Below are positions 16,697-24,607 of a stretch of DNA of 64,000 nt, one piece after another (the first letter of the stretch is position 1; every line of letters begins with the position of its first letter). A program made the translations under genes and the position numbers. The notes below the pieces were generated by a model. The model did not search any database and was not told the origin of the DNA. It worked only from the letters and a program-made list of their open reading frames with translations. The stretch is from assembly GCF_030373265.1 (NCBI RefSeq), contig NZ_JAUCZC010000006.1:62001-126000 (forward strand), given 5' to 3'. Origin of the DNA: Blastomonas sp. Lineage in GTDB: Bacteria > Pseudomonadota > Alphaproteobacteria > Sphingomonadales > Sphingomonadaceae.

Positions 16697-19600
16697 ATGG
16701 GAAAAACGCAGAAACAACATCGGGTTTTGTGGCTCGCAGCCAGGACTTCGCTCGCGGCACTCGTGGTGCTCAGCGCCACCCTTCCTCCGAATGCTGCAGC
16801 CCAGGCAGCCGGCCGGACTCAGCAGTTCGACATTGCGGCGGGCCCGCTTGATCAGGCGCTCCGCCAATATATGGCACTTACAGGGCGACAGCTCCTCTAC
16901 CCCTCGTCTCTGGTTGCGCACCGCAATGCTCCGGCAATCAAGGGCCCAATGGACGCAGATCAGGCATTGCGGCGATTACTGTCAGGCCAGCAGATACTGG
17001 TACGCAAACGGGCTCGCAACGTCATCGTGTTGACCGCAGCGCCGGCAGAGCGGCCAAGGTCTCTAGGTCAGTCGCGCAACCCCTCGCCGCCCCGCACCCC
17101 AAGGCTACAGCCGCAAAGGCCCCAGCCGCCCGCGGAGGCGAGGGACGACGTTCCTATTGTTGTTACCGGCAGCAACATCCGCTCAACAGGAATCGGCGTC
17201 TCTCCACTTATAGAAATCACATCGGAGAACATCGAGCGCTCTGGAACAGGCACGATTGCCGAAGCCTTGGCTTTGCTGCCGCAGAACTTCGGCGGCACCG
17301 CAAACGAGGACACCAGCCTGACGGGTAGTGACCGGACAATCAACAATTTGGGGCTTGGATCGAGCATCAATCTGCGCGGGCTCGGTTCAGACGCGACGCT
17401 CACGCTCGTCAACGGCCGAAGAGTAGCCGGATCCGGGGGCAGAGGCGACTTCACGGATCTTTCGTTGATACCCCTTGCGGCAGTTGAGCGCATCGAGATC
17501 CTGACAGATGGCGCATCGGCGGTCTACGGCTCGGATGCGGTCGGTGGAGTTGTAAACCTGCTGCTACGCCGGGACTTTGAGGGTACAGAAACACGCTATC
17601 GGCTTGGCAGCGTCACCCGAGGGGGCAGCCAGGATGTCCAGCTGGGACAGTTGGCGGGGACACGCTGGGCAGAGGGACACATTCTGGTTGCGTACGAGTT
17701 TCAGCGGCGAGAAGCGCTGAGCTCATCTTCGCGGGCCTATACCCGCTCGGCGGATCTGCGGCCACTTGGCGGAAATGACTATCGCCTGTTTTTTTCCGCG
17801 CCTGGTACCGTGGTGGCCCTTGACCCGGCTCTGCGTACGTTCGTGCCGGCCTTTGCGGTACCCGCTGGTCAGGATGGAACGGCCCTGCGGCCTCAGGATT
17901 TCGTGCCCGGACAAAATCTTGCCAGCCCGCGCGCTCAGGTTGATCTCCTGCCCCGACAGACACGTCACAGCCTGTACATCACCGGGGAGCAGCAACTTGG
18001 AAGTGCCGCAACCCTATATGCCGAAGGACGATATACAAACCGGCAGTTTCAGCATCTGGCCCAGCCGTCCCTGACAGTCATGTCGGTCACGCGGGCCAAT
18101 CCATTTTTCGTTTCACCCAATGGCAGCCCAGTAACCAACATTGCCTATCTGTTCGACAAGGACCTTGGACCTCTTCGGACCCAAGGGAAAGTGGAGGCCT
18201 GGTCGGGTACCGGAGGCGCACGCGCGGAATTTGGAGGTGACTGGCAAGTGGACGGCTTTGTCTCCTATGCGCGTCAATCGGATCACCGGCGCAACAACAA
18301 TATACTCAACGCTACCGCGCTGAATGAAGCGCTGGGTACGACTCCGGATGATCCCCTCACGCCATTCAGCGCTCCCCGGGACGGGTTTTTCAACCCTTTC
18401 GGCGAAGGGCGCAGCAACAATAGCGCAGTCCTGAATTTCATTGGCAGCGGCTTTATCGACGAGCGATTCAGCAGTGGACTGCTCAACGGCAGCCTCGTTG
18501 CCGACGGGACGATTTTCGAGGCTCCAGCCGGATCGGTTAAGCTTGCGATCGGAATGCAGGCGCGGCGCGAGAATTTTTCGCGCAGAACCTTGAGCTTTCT
18601 ATCGGGCCGAACCCCATCGGCGGGAATACCTATTGATGCCGACCGCACAATTGTCTCGGCGTTCGCCGAAGTCGCCGCGCCGCTGGTGGGTGCTGCCAAC
18701 GCGGTTGCCGGGATTGAAAGACTGGACCTTTCGGCTGCGGTGCGGGCGGAACGATATTCTGACTTCGGCACAACGGTGAATCCGAAGATAGGGCTGGCCT
18801 GGCAGCCTTCTGGCGGCGTCATGGTACGAGCGAGTGCTGGCACATCGTTTCGTGCGCCTGCCCTTTTCGAAGTTCGCGATGCCCCCAGGATTTCCAACAC
18901 TCAGCTGCCCGCAATCGGAGGCGGAAATCGCCAGGTCATCTCGCTTGGCGGCGGAAATACCAATCTCGACCCGGAAACAGCAAGATCACTGACAGTCGGA
19001 GCAACCATCACCCCGCCCACAATGCCGGGGCTCTCGTTCGAGGCCACCTTCTTTCAGACGCGGTTCCGCAACCGTATCGGCCAACCCGCCAACGAAAACA
19101 TCCTGCAGGCGCTGACCAATCCAATCTTCGCGCCGTTTGTTACTTTTCTGGACCCGCAGAACAACTCTCAAGACCGGGCTCGGATCGCAGATCTGATTGC
19201 AAGCCCCAATTCGACCATCCAGCCGACGGTCAATCCTGATCTGTTCAGCGCAATCGTGGACGGGCGGTTCGTCAATTCGGCACGCGTCGATATCCGGGGT
19301 TTCGATCTTTCCATGCGGTACGGCTTTGCTCTTGGCGATCATACCATTGCATTTGCAGCCAATGCCACCGTGATGATCGACTTCAAGGATCAGATCACAC
19401 CCGCCTCACCCTTGATCGAACGCGTCGGGACGCTCGGCAATCCGGTCGATTTTCGAGCTCGATCCACGATTGACTGGTCATGGCACGAATTCGGGGCAAA
19501 CTTCGCGATCAATCACGTGGGCGGCTATTCCGATAACATCAGCGTCCCGGCTCGTCCGATTTCATCCTGGACGAGCCTTGATTTCCAGCTGCGCTTTTTG

Positions 19601-19771
19601 CCTGACCTCACATCGGGCTTCGCACGCGGCTTCAGCGCAGCGCTGACGGTGCAGAACGTGTTCGATCGTGACCCGCCATTTGTCGATCGCTCACTCGGGT
19701 TTGGCTACGACCCCGCCAATGCAGACGTGCTCGGGCGGTTTGTGGCGCTCCAGTTGAAAAAGCGCTGGTGA
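16697..19771 (+). CDS. STN-domain TonB-dependent outer-membrane receptor (lasso-associated)
   Basis: This 1024-residue receptor starts at ATG 16697 behind a purine-rich AGGGA. A signal peptide ends near AAAQAAG (residue ~38). An STN signalling domain follows (FDIAAGPLDQALRQYMALTGRQLLYPSSLVAHRNAPAIKGPMDADQALRRLLSG, about 40-100). Then come a Pro/Arg-rich linker, a TonB-box-like DDVPIVVTGSNI, a plug domain (LINLRGLGSDATLTLVNGRRV region, VERIEILTDGASAVYGSDAVGGVVNLLLRRDF) and a long beta-barrel ending in FVALQLKKRW. The STN domain is the part that talks to FecR. The ligand is inferred to be a lasso peptide, because the next gene is a lasso isopeptidase and the precursor lies 2 kb further on; in known sphingomonad and Caulobacter clusters this pairing is standard. 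A siderophore receptor is the alternative. Confidence 0.9.
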   Translation: MGKTQKQHRVLWLAARTSLAALVVLSATLPPNAAAQAAGRTQQFDIAAGPLDQALRQYMALTGRQLLYPSSLVAHRNAPAIKGPMDADQALRRLLSGQQILVRKRARNVIVLTAAPAERPRSLGQSRNPSPPRTPRLQPQRPQPPAEARDDVPIVVTGSNIRSTGIGVSPLIEITSENIERSGTGTIAEALALLPQNFGGTANEDTSLTGSDRTINNLGLGSSINLRGLGSDATLTLVNGRRVAGSGGRGDFTDLSLIPLAAVERIEILTDGASAVYGSDAVGGVVNLLLRRDFEGTETRYRLGSVTRGGSQDVQLGQLAGTRWAEGHILVAYEFQRREALSSSSRAYTRSADLRPLGGNDYRLFFSAPGTVVALDPALRTFVPAFAVPAGQDGTALRPQDFVPGQNLASPRAQVDLLPRQTRHSLYITGEQQLGSAATLYAEGRYTNRQFQHLAQPSLTVMSVTRANPFFVSPNGSPVTNIAYLFDKDLGPLRTQGKVEAWSGTGGARAEFGGDWQVDGFVSYARQSDHRRNNNILNATALNEALGTTPDDPLTPFSAPRDGFFNPFGEGRSNNSAVLNFIGSGFIDERFSSGLLNGSLVADGTIFEAPAGSVKLAIGMQARRENFSRRTLSFLSGRTPSAGIPIDADRTIVSAFAEVAAPLVGAANAVAGIERLDLSAAVRAERYSDFGTTVNPKIGLAWQPSGGVMVRASAGTSFRAPALFEVRDAPRISNTQLPAIGGGNRQVISLGGGNTNLDPETARSLTVGATITPPTMPGLSFEATFFQTRFRNRIGQPANENILQALTNPIFAPFVTFLDPQNNSQDRARIADLIASPNSTIQPTVNPDLFSAIVDGRFVNSARVDIRGFDLSMRYGFALGDHTIAFAANATVMIDFKDQITPASPLIERVGTLGNPVDFRARSTIDWSWHEFGANFAINHVGGYSDNISVPARPISSWTSLDFQLRFLPDLTSGFARGFSAALTVQNVFDRDPPFVDRSLGFGYDPANADVLGRFVALQLKKRW

Positions 19772-19820
19772 TCCGCGCCATCGCCTGAAAATCGGCCACC
19801 CTGAAAGAAAGAAGGACGCC

Positions 19821-22253
19821 ATGCGTAAGACATGGATTGCAGCGCTGTGCCTTGTGTGCGCGGCCTCCGGTGCAGCCAAGCCATACGAGATCGACGACAT
19901 GCTTGCTGTTCAAAGCTATGGTAAAGCGGTTTTCGACCCCCGGGGCGAATGGGCGGTGGTTGAGAAATATCGGCCATATGCAGACGCTGCGGCCTATCAT
20001 TTCGATGCGTTCAACAAACGCATGCTGGGCGAAATCATGCGGATCGATCTTGGCAAAGGCGGCAGACTTACGCCTTTGTTCCCGCAATCGGTCGACGCCG
20101 GATACTGGTTGGGAAGCGCGTCGCCGGACGGTTCGAGGCTATCAGTTTTTAGGCTGACCTCGGACCGCCTTTCGCTCGGCATTGTCGACATGAAGACATC
20201 AAGGGTGCGCTGGCTCCCGGCAAATCCCGTACCTGCTCTTCTCAACCCGCTACCGGTCTGGCGTGACAATCGCCGCCTGCTGGTGCTTGCTGCACCTCAT
20301 GATCAGTTACCATTCCCGTTGGATGCGGGCAGCCGATCCCAGCGCGAGTTCCCCTCTTATTGGCAACGCTCGGCCACGGGCAAGGAGACCGGCACGTCGG
20401 TCGTCACGACCGATCGGATCACGAGTGACGAGAACCGGCAGCAACTCAAGGTCGTAGAGTTTGACGTTGATTCTCTTGACCAACGGACAATTGCCGAAGG
20501 GCATGTCGCAGATATGGCTCTGTCGCCGGATGCCAGATGGCTGGCATTGATGGATGAACTAGAGGATGCGAAACCGATGGCGGGGGCCCTGCTTTCCAGC
20601 AGTGCCTTACCAAGGCAGCATGGTATCCGAATTCTTGCACTGGATGATGATCGCTCTTGGCGAGCCTGCACCGAGTGCCAAACCATGCCCGGAGTCATGC
20701 ACTGGTCGGACAAGGGGAGTTCTCTGCTGTTCTTTGCCGGCACGCCAGGGACCGATTGGTCGCACGGGCACCTGCACGTATTTGATGCAGATACGGGCCA
20801 GGCAAAGCCTGTGCAGCCGCCGAGCGTCAAACCCTGGCTGCCAGACAACGATTCGGGAGCTCGGATCGTTCGAGCCGGATGGCATGGACGCGAGGTTCTG
20901 ATGCTGTCGCAGACGACAGACGGAAAGCCCGAATGGGTGAGGCTGGGGGGAGATCATGGACGAAAACTAGCGTCGCCATGCCATCCGTCCGTGATCTTCA
21001 AGAATGGCCGCGATCTGATTGTACCCTGTCCCAATGGTGTCTGGAGGGACCGGCAACGCAAAACATCCCGGCAAGCTACACAAGCCGTGACTCATATCGA
21101 CCAGCCCGCCCAGGAAACGTTCGATACCGGGATCAGAGAACGTTACGCATCAATCGTCACGGCAGCTGGCAGGTCAGAATGGGGACCGAATGCCACCGGC
21201 GTGACTGCGCGATTGCTGGCGGAGGCACACAGGTTCGAAATTCCCGTGCCCGGTGATACGAGTCGATTGTTCGGTCTTGCGCCGGTGATGCAAACCGGGC
21301 TCGCGGTTTCAAGGTCCCAACACGGGGCCAGTCGCCTTTGGCTTGTTAGAGACGGCCAACACCCATTTTTGGTAGATGCGATCAATACCCACCTCGAAAG
21401 TGTAAAACTGCCTCGGACGCTTGCTTTGCCAGCGGCTTCCGATGGACTCGTCCATTGGCTGTTTCTGCCTGATGGCGCTCAGCGCGACAGAAATCTGCCG
21501 CTGGTCATCATGCCTTATCCTGGTTCTGTCTATCCTGTAGGAAGCACAGCACCTATCGCTCCCGATACTGTCTCCAGCGCGGTCAATCCGTTGCTGATGA
21601 CGAGCTTGGGCTACGCAGTGCTGCTACCGAGCATGCCCCATGATCGTGAGGCGGGTGAACCAGCCTCGGCCTTGACCCGGCAAATTGAAGCCGCCGCCGA
21701 CGCGGCCATTGCATCCGGCTACGTCGATGCATCTCGAATGGGCGTTTATGGCCATAGCTTTGGCGGCTATACCGCGTTGGTGGTTGCGTCTCAAAGCAGG
21801 CGTTTCAAGGCAACCGTCGCTGGCGCCGCTCCGGCTGACCTGACACTCCAGCATGGAAATCTGCTGCCTTATGACCGAATAAATCTGACGGCAGGCTTTC
21901 CGCTCGGTCCAAGCTTTGGGTGGGCTGAACTTGGACAGGCAAGACTGAGAGCAGCGCCATGGCAGGATCCTTCGCGCTATATCCGCAACAGCCCATATTA
22001 CCAGATGGGCTCGATCCAATCGCCCATTCTACTGATCCACGGCGACCTTGATCCGGTATCGGTAACTGGAGCCGAGCGTATGTTTTCAGGACTGTACCGA
22101 TCTGGCAAAGACGCAACGCTTCTGCGCTACTGGGGAGAAGGGCACGCGATCCGCAGCCCGGCCAATATTCGGGATATGTGGCAGTTCTTGGCGCTATGGT
22201 TATCGGCACGGCTCGGCAATGAAGAGAGCAGAGCGTCAAAGGAGGATCGCTGA
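19821..22253 (+). CDS. Periplasmic S9-family lasso peptide isopeptidase (AtxE-like)
   Basis: This 810-residue secreted serine peptidase has a signal peptide (RKTWIAALCLVCAASGAAK, residues ~1-20). The N-terminal half has beta-propeller-type repeats (LAVQSYGKAVFDPRGEWAVVEKY, MALSPDARWLALMDELED) and the C-terminal half is an alpha/beta-hydrolase domain. The catalytic triad is visible as Ser646 in GHSFGGY, Asp744 in HGDLDPV and His775 in GEGHAI. This is the prolyl-oligopeptidase (S9) layout of AtxE-type isopeptidases, which hydrolyse the macrolactam bond of threaded lasso peptides and are encoded beside the lasso cluster and a TonB receptor. It lies 49 bp after the receptor with GAAAGAAAG as ribosome binding site and is probably co-transcribed with it. 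A general S9 dipeptidyl peptidase is the alternative, made unlikely by context. Confidence 0.85.
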   Translation: MRKTWIAALCLVCAASGAAKPYEIDDMLAVQSYGKAVFDPRGEWAVVEKYRPYADAAAYHFDAFNKRMLGEIMRIDLGKGGRLTPLFPQSVDAGYWLGSASPDGSRLSVFRLTSDRLSLGIVDMKTSRVRWLPANPVPALLNPLPVWRDNRRLLVLAAPHDQLPFPLDAGSRSQREFPSYWQRSATGKETGTSVVTTDRITSDENRQQLKVVEFDVDSLDQRTIAEGHVADMALSPDARWLALMDELEDAKPMAGALLSSSALPRQHGIRILALDDDRSWRACTECQTMPGVMHWSDKGSSLLFFAGTPGTDWSHGHLHVFDADTGQAKPVQPPSVKPWLPDNDSGARIVRAGWHGREVLMLSQTTDGKPEWVRLGGDHGRKLASPCHPSVIFKNGRDLIVPCPNGVWRDRQRKTSRQATQAVTHIDQPAQETFDTGIRERYASIVTAAGRSEWGPNATGVTARLLAEAHRFEIPVPGDTSRLFGLAPVMQTGLAVSRSQHGASRLWLVRDGQHPFLVDAINTHLESVKLPRTLALPAASDGLVHWLFLPDGAQRDRNLPLVIMPYPGSVYPVGSTAPIAPDTVSSAVNPLLMTSLGYAVLLPSMPHDREAGEPASALTRQIEAAADAAIASGYVDASRMGVYGHSFGGYTALVVASQSRRFKATVAGAAPADLTLQHGNLLPYDRINLTAGFPLGPSFGWAELGQARLRAAPWQDPSRYIRNSPYYQMGSIQSPILLIHGDLDPVSVTGAERMFSGLYRSGKDATLLRYWGEGHAIRSPANIRDMWQFLALWLSARLGNEESRASKEDR

Positions 22254-22286
22254 CACAATAAGACTGGCTCAGACCATTGCGATACA

Positions 22287-22799
22287 TCAACGAGAGACGC
22301 GCGGCTTGAACCTGCCGGATTCCGGCGAAATCGTTCTGTTCATTCTGGGAGCACGGCTCTCAAGCCACGTTTCTGCGAACGTATCACGTTTGCGGACATG
22401 CTCGGCTAGGTCCTTGCACAGCCTTGTCATGCCACCGATGATGGCTCCGGACTCCAGGTAGACGATGTCTTCACCCAGGTCGTCGTTGAGTTCGCTCAAT
22501 GCGATCATTACGATCTGCATCAGCTTGTTATCGGCACATCGTTGAGCGAACTCTGCTGAACCTATTGCAGCCACCGACAGCAGGGCGACGGGGTCACTGT
22601 TGGTAGCCTCGGCAAATCGAACCAACCGGCCATAGGTCATCCGTCCATGACCGGCTTCGAAATGCTCGTAAGAGCGGACAGGCATATCCATAGCCTGAGC
22701 GACCTCCGACGTCCGCATGCGCCGCGACTTTCTTATCCCACGCAAAGCGGTCGCGAGAAGAGCGGCGCTTGCAGCATCGTCATTCGACTTTCCTGTCAT
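22287..22799 (-). CDS. XRE-family helix-turn-helix regulator
   Basis: This 170-residue protein read from ATG 22799 has an N-terminal Cro/CI-type helix-turn-helix (residues ~14-70: LLATALRGIRKSRRMRTSEVAQAMDMPVRSYEHFEAGHGRMTYGRLVRFAEATNSDPVALL). A C-terminal part of about 100 residues follows (KLMQIVMIALSELNDDLGEDIVYLESGAIIGGMTRLCKDLAEHVRKRDTF) that I do not recognise. The gene converges on the isopeptidase gene and diverges from the GntR/lasso operon, so it is well placed to regulate the latter. The frame is open upstream to 22979, but the extra sequence is AT-rich and matches the intergenic region. Regulation of the lasso genes is inferred from position only. Confidence 0.8.
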   Translation of the reverse strand: MTGKSNDDAASAALLATALRGIRKSRRMRTSEVAQAMDMPVRSYEHFEAGHGRMTYGRLVRFAEATNSDPVALLSVAAIGSAEFAQRCADNKLMQIVMIALSELNDDLGEDIVYLESGAIIGGMTRLCKDLAEHVRKRDTFAETWLESRAPRMNRTISPESGRFKPRVSR

Positions 22800-23060
22800 G
22801 GGCGCACTAACTCCCCAGCTGCAGCGAGTTCTCCAGCGATAAACTTTGATATTCGATCTTATCTTTGAATTGTGGGTTTGGAAAGATACAATAGGCACGC
22901 TTAAGGACTGCGGAAATCTGGCATAACTGCACCTAAAAAGGGCAATAAATAGAGTTAGATACGGCAAGCGACTGCGCAAATTGCAATGTATTGATCAATC
23001 TTGCAGATAACGGTTGCCTAGCTGGTACAAACCGATGGCCTACCTCGATTGTTCCTCACC
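22800..23060. promoter_or_regulatory. AT-rich divergent promoter region, XRE versus GntR/lasso operon
   Basis: This gap of about 260 bp, among the most AT-rich stretches of the window, lies between two divergently transcribed regulators. It should carry both promoters and their operators. Short TATCTTTGAAT- and TTGATCAATC-like elements are visible, but I cannot assign a defined promoter box with confidence. Confidence 0.4.
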
Positions 23061-23729
23061 ATGCTGATGCTCCCATTCACAGATATGTGGAGAGAAATCT
23101 TGGCGGAACACGGCAACGCCTTCAGCAGGGCCTATTCAACACTCCATTCTGATCTACGCGACGGCCGGTTTGCGCCGGGTGCTAGGCTAGCTGCAGCCGA
23201 TGTACTTGCGCGGCTGGGGATCAGCGCAACACCGGTGCGTGAAGCATTGTCAAGGCTTGCAGGCCAAGGATTGCTGATCGACAGGCCCGCAATCGGGTAT
23301 TTCGTGCCTGTGGTAGATCCAGTAGAACTGAAAGATCTCTATGGTCTGGCAATGATACTGGCACATGCCGCCATGGATGACCTCGATCATGCGGCCATTC
23401 GGGCCTGGGCGGGGGCACATCATCAATCTCAACATCGAACTGCTGGCGAACTCGTGCGTACTGTCGCCAGCCTCTCGTCCAATGCCGCATTACAAAGCGT
23501 TGCCACGAATGTTGATGACAGGCTGGCGCGGCTGTCTGCGATCGATGCACACATGTTCGCTGCAACCGACCGGGAGCAAGGGGATCTCGAGGACTGGCTT
23601 GCGACAAGGCAGCGTCGAACCGAGAAGCTCTCGGTCAGCCAGTTCTACCGCCGCAGGATCAAATCTGTTCTGGACATCGCCAGCCACGCCGCCCGATCAT
23701 TGGGCGGACCAGATAATATAATCTCATAA
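23061..23729 (+). CDS. GntR-family transcriptional regulator upstream of the lasso precursor
   Basis: This 222-residue protein (from ATG 23061) has a GntR winged helix-turn-helix at about residues 20-80: AYSTLHSDLRDGRFAPGARLAAADVLARLGISATPVREALSRLAGQGLLIDRPAIGYFVPVVDPVELKDLYGL. The ATPVREAL recognition helix is characteristic of the FadR/FCD-type subfamily. The C-terminal part is helical and shorter or less conserved than a normal FCD domain, and the metal-binding His pattern is not obvious. GntR regulators are recurrent members of sphingomonad lasso clusters. It ends 75 bp before the precursor gene on the same strand. Alternative starts are TTG 23049, ATG 23067 and ATG 23085; none has a clear ribosome binding site. 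Confidence 0.82.
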   Translation: MLMLPFTDMWREILAEHGNAFSRAYSTLHSDLRDGRFAPGARLAAADVLARLGISATPVREALSRLAGQGLLIDRPAIGYFVPVVDPVELKDLYGLAMILAHAAMDDLDHAAIRAWAGAHHQSQHRTAGELVRTVASLSSNAALQSVATNVDDRLARLSAIDAHMFAATDREQGDLEDWLATRQRRTEKLSVSQFYRRRIKSVLDIASHAARSLGGPDNIIS

Positions 23730-23791
23730 TGATTTGAGTAGTTGGGAAGCAAAGCCTTTCTTTGAAGAGTCGCATGTGCGGCAATCAACCC

Positions 23792-23799
23792 AAAGGAGG
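23792..23799 (+). promoter_or_regulatory. Strong ribosome binding site of the lasso precursor
   Basis: AAAGGAGG lies five bases before the ATG at 23805, a near-perfect match to the anti-Shine-Dalgarno. It fixes the start of this very small gene and predicts high expression of the precursor relative to the enzyme genes, which lack such a site. Confidence 0.85.
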
Positions 23800-23804
23800 C
23801 TCGA

Positions 23805-23921
23805 ATGAAGCAAGACAATCGCAACCGGCTGATCCGCCTCGGAAGCATCCGGCGTGACACCAAGGCTATCGTCACCGCCGGCCAGCAGGAGGAATTCCTG
23901 CCGATCCTGTCGTATCAGTGA
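23805..23921 (+). CDS. Lasso peptide precursor (A gene)
   Basis: This small gene encodes 38 residues, between a GntR regulator and the maturation enzymes. The leader is residues 1-20 and the core residues 21-38 (AIVTAGQQEEFLPILSYQ). In the leader, L9-x3-G13-x5-T19 fits the LxxxGxxxxxT portion of the YxxPxLxxxGxxxxxT motif that RRE domains bind, while the Tyr and Pro positions are Asp4 and Asn7. Thr19 is the conserved Thr at -2, with Lys at -1 as in the microcin J25 precursor. Counting from Ala21, Glu29 is core position 9, giving an Ala1-Glu9 nine-membered macrolactam and a nine-residue loop/tail (EFLPILSYQ). Phe11, Leu12, Ile14 and Tyr17 could serve as steric plugs. Core Ala1 is less common than Gly1 but known among caulonodin-type peptides. 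The exact peptide is one I do not recognise. Confidence 0.88.
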   Translation: MKQDNRNRLIRLGSIRRDTKAIVTAGQQEEFLPILSYQ

Positions 23922-23928
23922 TGCCAGG

Positions 23929-23954
23929 GCGGGGTGACCTTCGGGCCGCCCCGC
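23929..23954 (+). terminator. UUCG-tetraloop hairpin between precursor and B gene
   Basis: Seven bases after the precursor stop codon, arms GCGGGGTG and CGCCCCGC (one G-U pair) enclose an A-C mismatch, a CC/GG pair and a TTCG loop closed by C-G, the very stable cUUCGg type. Only a short T-run (TTT) follows, so it probably acts as a partial terminator or 3' stabiliser that gives more precursor than enzyme mRNA. Similar A/B intergenic hairpins are known from other proteobacterial lasso clusters. Confidence 0.7.
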
Positions 23955-23968
23955 TTTGCCTACCATCC

Positions 23969-24607
23969 ATGTCTGTTGGTCCCGCCCCGAATATTAGTCT
24001 GGCTGTCGTAGACGGTGATCTGGTTCTTTTTGATATTGGCCAGGACACCTATCTGGCTGTTGACCGCGACGCTGCCCGCAACTCTGTGAATGCGCTTCTG
24101 GGACACAGCTACACTCCAAGCGATCCTGTCCTCACAGAACTCATAGCCCAAGGGCTTCTGCTTCGCGGCGCGCCGCCTTGGATGCCAGATGCGAAACCAC
24201 GCCCTCAACCCCTGCCAGCGGTGCAGTGCAAGCACAGCCAAGACAGATTAACGATCCCATTCCTTCGCGCCTCGCTGGGTACATATCTAGCGCTGCAGAA
24301 GCGGGATAACCGTTGGGCAGCGGTACTGCCGGTTCAGGACATTGGAAATGATCCTTCTCCCGAGCAGATGGCAAGCATTATCGGCCAATTCGAAAACTGG
24401 CGAATTCTGATCCCCGGTACCGGACGTTGCTTGGTCCAATCGATGATGCTCATGCGCCTTCTGGCGATCATCAAGATCAAGGCTGAATGGGTTTTCGGTG
24501 TCAGGACGCATCCATTTGAAGCCCATTGCTGGGTAGAATGGCAGTCCATGGTATTAAACGATTCACCTGATCACGTATCTTGGTTCACCGTCATTGCGCG
24601 GCTCTGA
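23969..24607 (+). CDS. Lasso peptide B protein, fused RRE and transglutaminase-like leader peptidase
   Basis: This 212-residue maturation protease carries both halves in one chain. Residues ~10-80 are a PqqD-like RRE (ISLAVVDGDLVLFDIGQDTYLAVDRDAARNSVNALL) that should bind the precursor leader. Residues ~95-212 form the transglutaminase-like cysteine peptidase of lasso B proteins. The expected triad is visible as Cys154 (GTGRCLVQS), His186 (PFEAHCWVEW) and Asp198 (VLNDSP). It removes the leader after Thr-Lys so that the C protein can close the ring. The ATG at 23969 was chosen because it lies after the hairpin and begins right at the RRE; ATG 23921, overlapping the precursor stop, is in frame and cannot be excluded. 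Its end overlaps the cyclase gene by 14 bp. Confidence 0.9.
   Translation: MSVGPAPNISLAVVDGDLVLFDIGQDTYLAVDRDAARNSVNALLGHSYTPSDPVLTELIAQGLLLRGAPPWMPDAKPRPQPLPAVQCKHSQDRLTIPFLRASLGTYLALQKRDNRWAAVLPVQDIGNDPSPEQMASIIGQFENWRILIPGTGRCLVQSMMLMRLLAIIKIKAEWVFGVRTHPFEAHCWVEWQSMVLNDSPDHVSWFTVIARL

Noticed and set aside
23880-23918. Alternative lasso core starting at Gly26 (after Thr24-Ala25)
   Set aside because: It offers a tempting T-x-G junction, but the only acidic residues would be at core positions 4 and 5, too close for the known 7-9 residue rings, and the leader would lose the LxxxGxxxxxT spacing.
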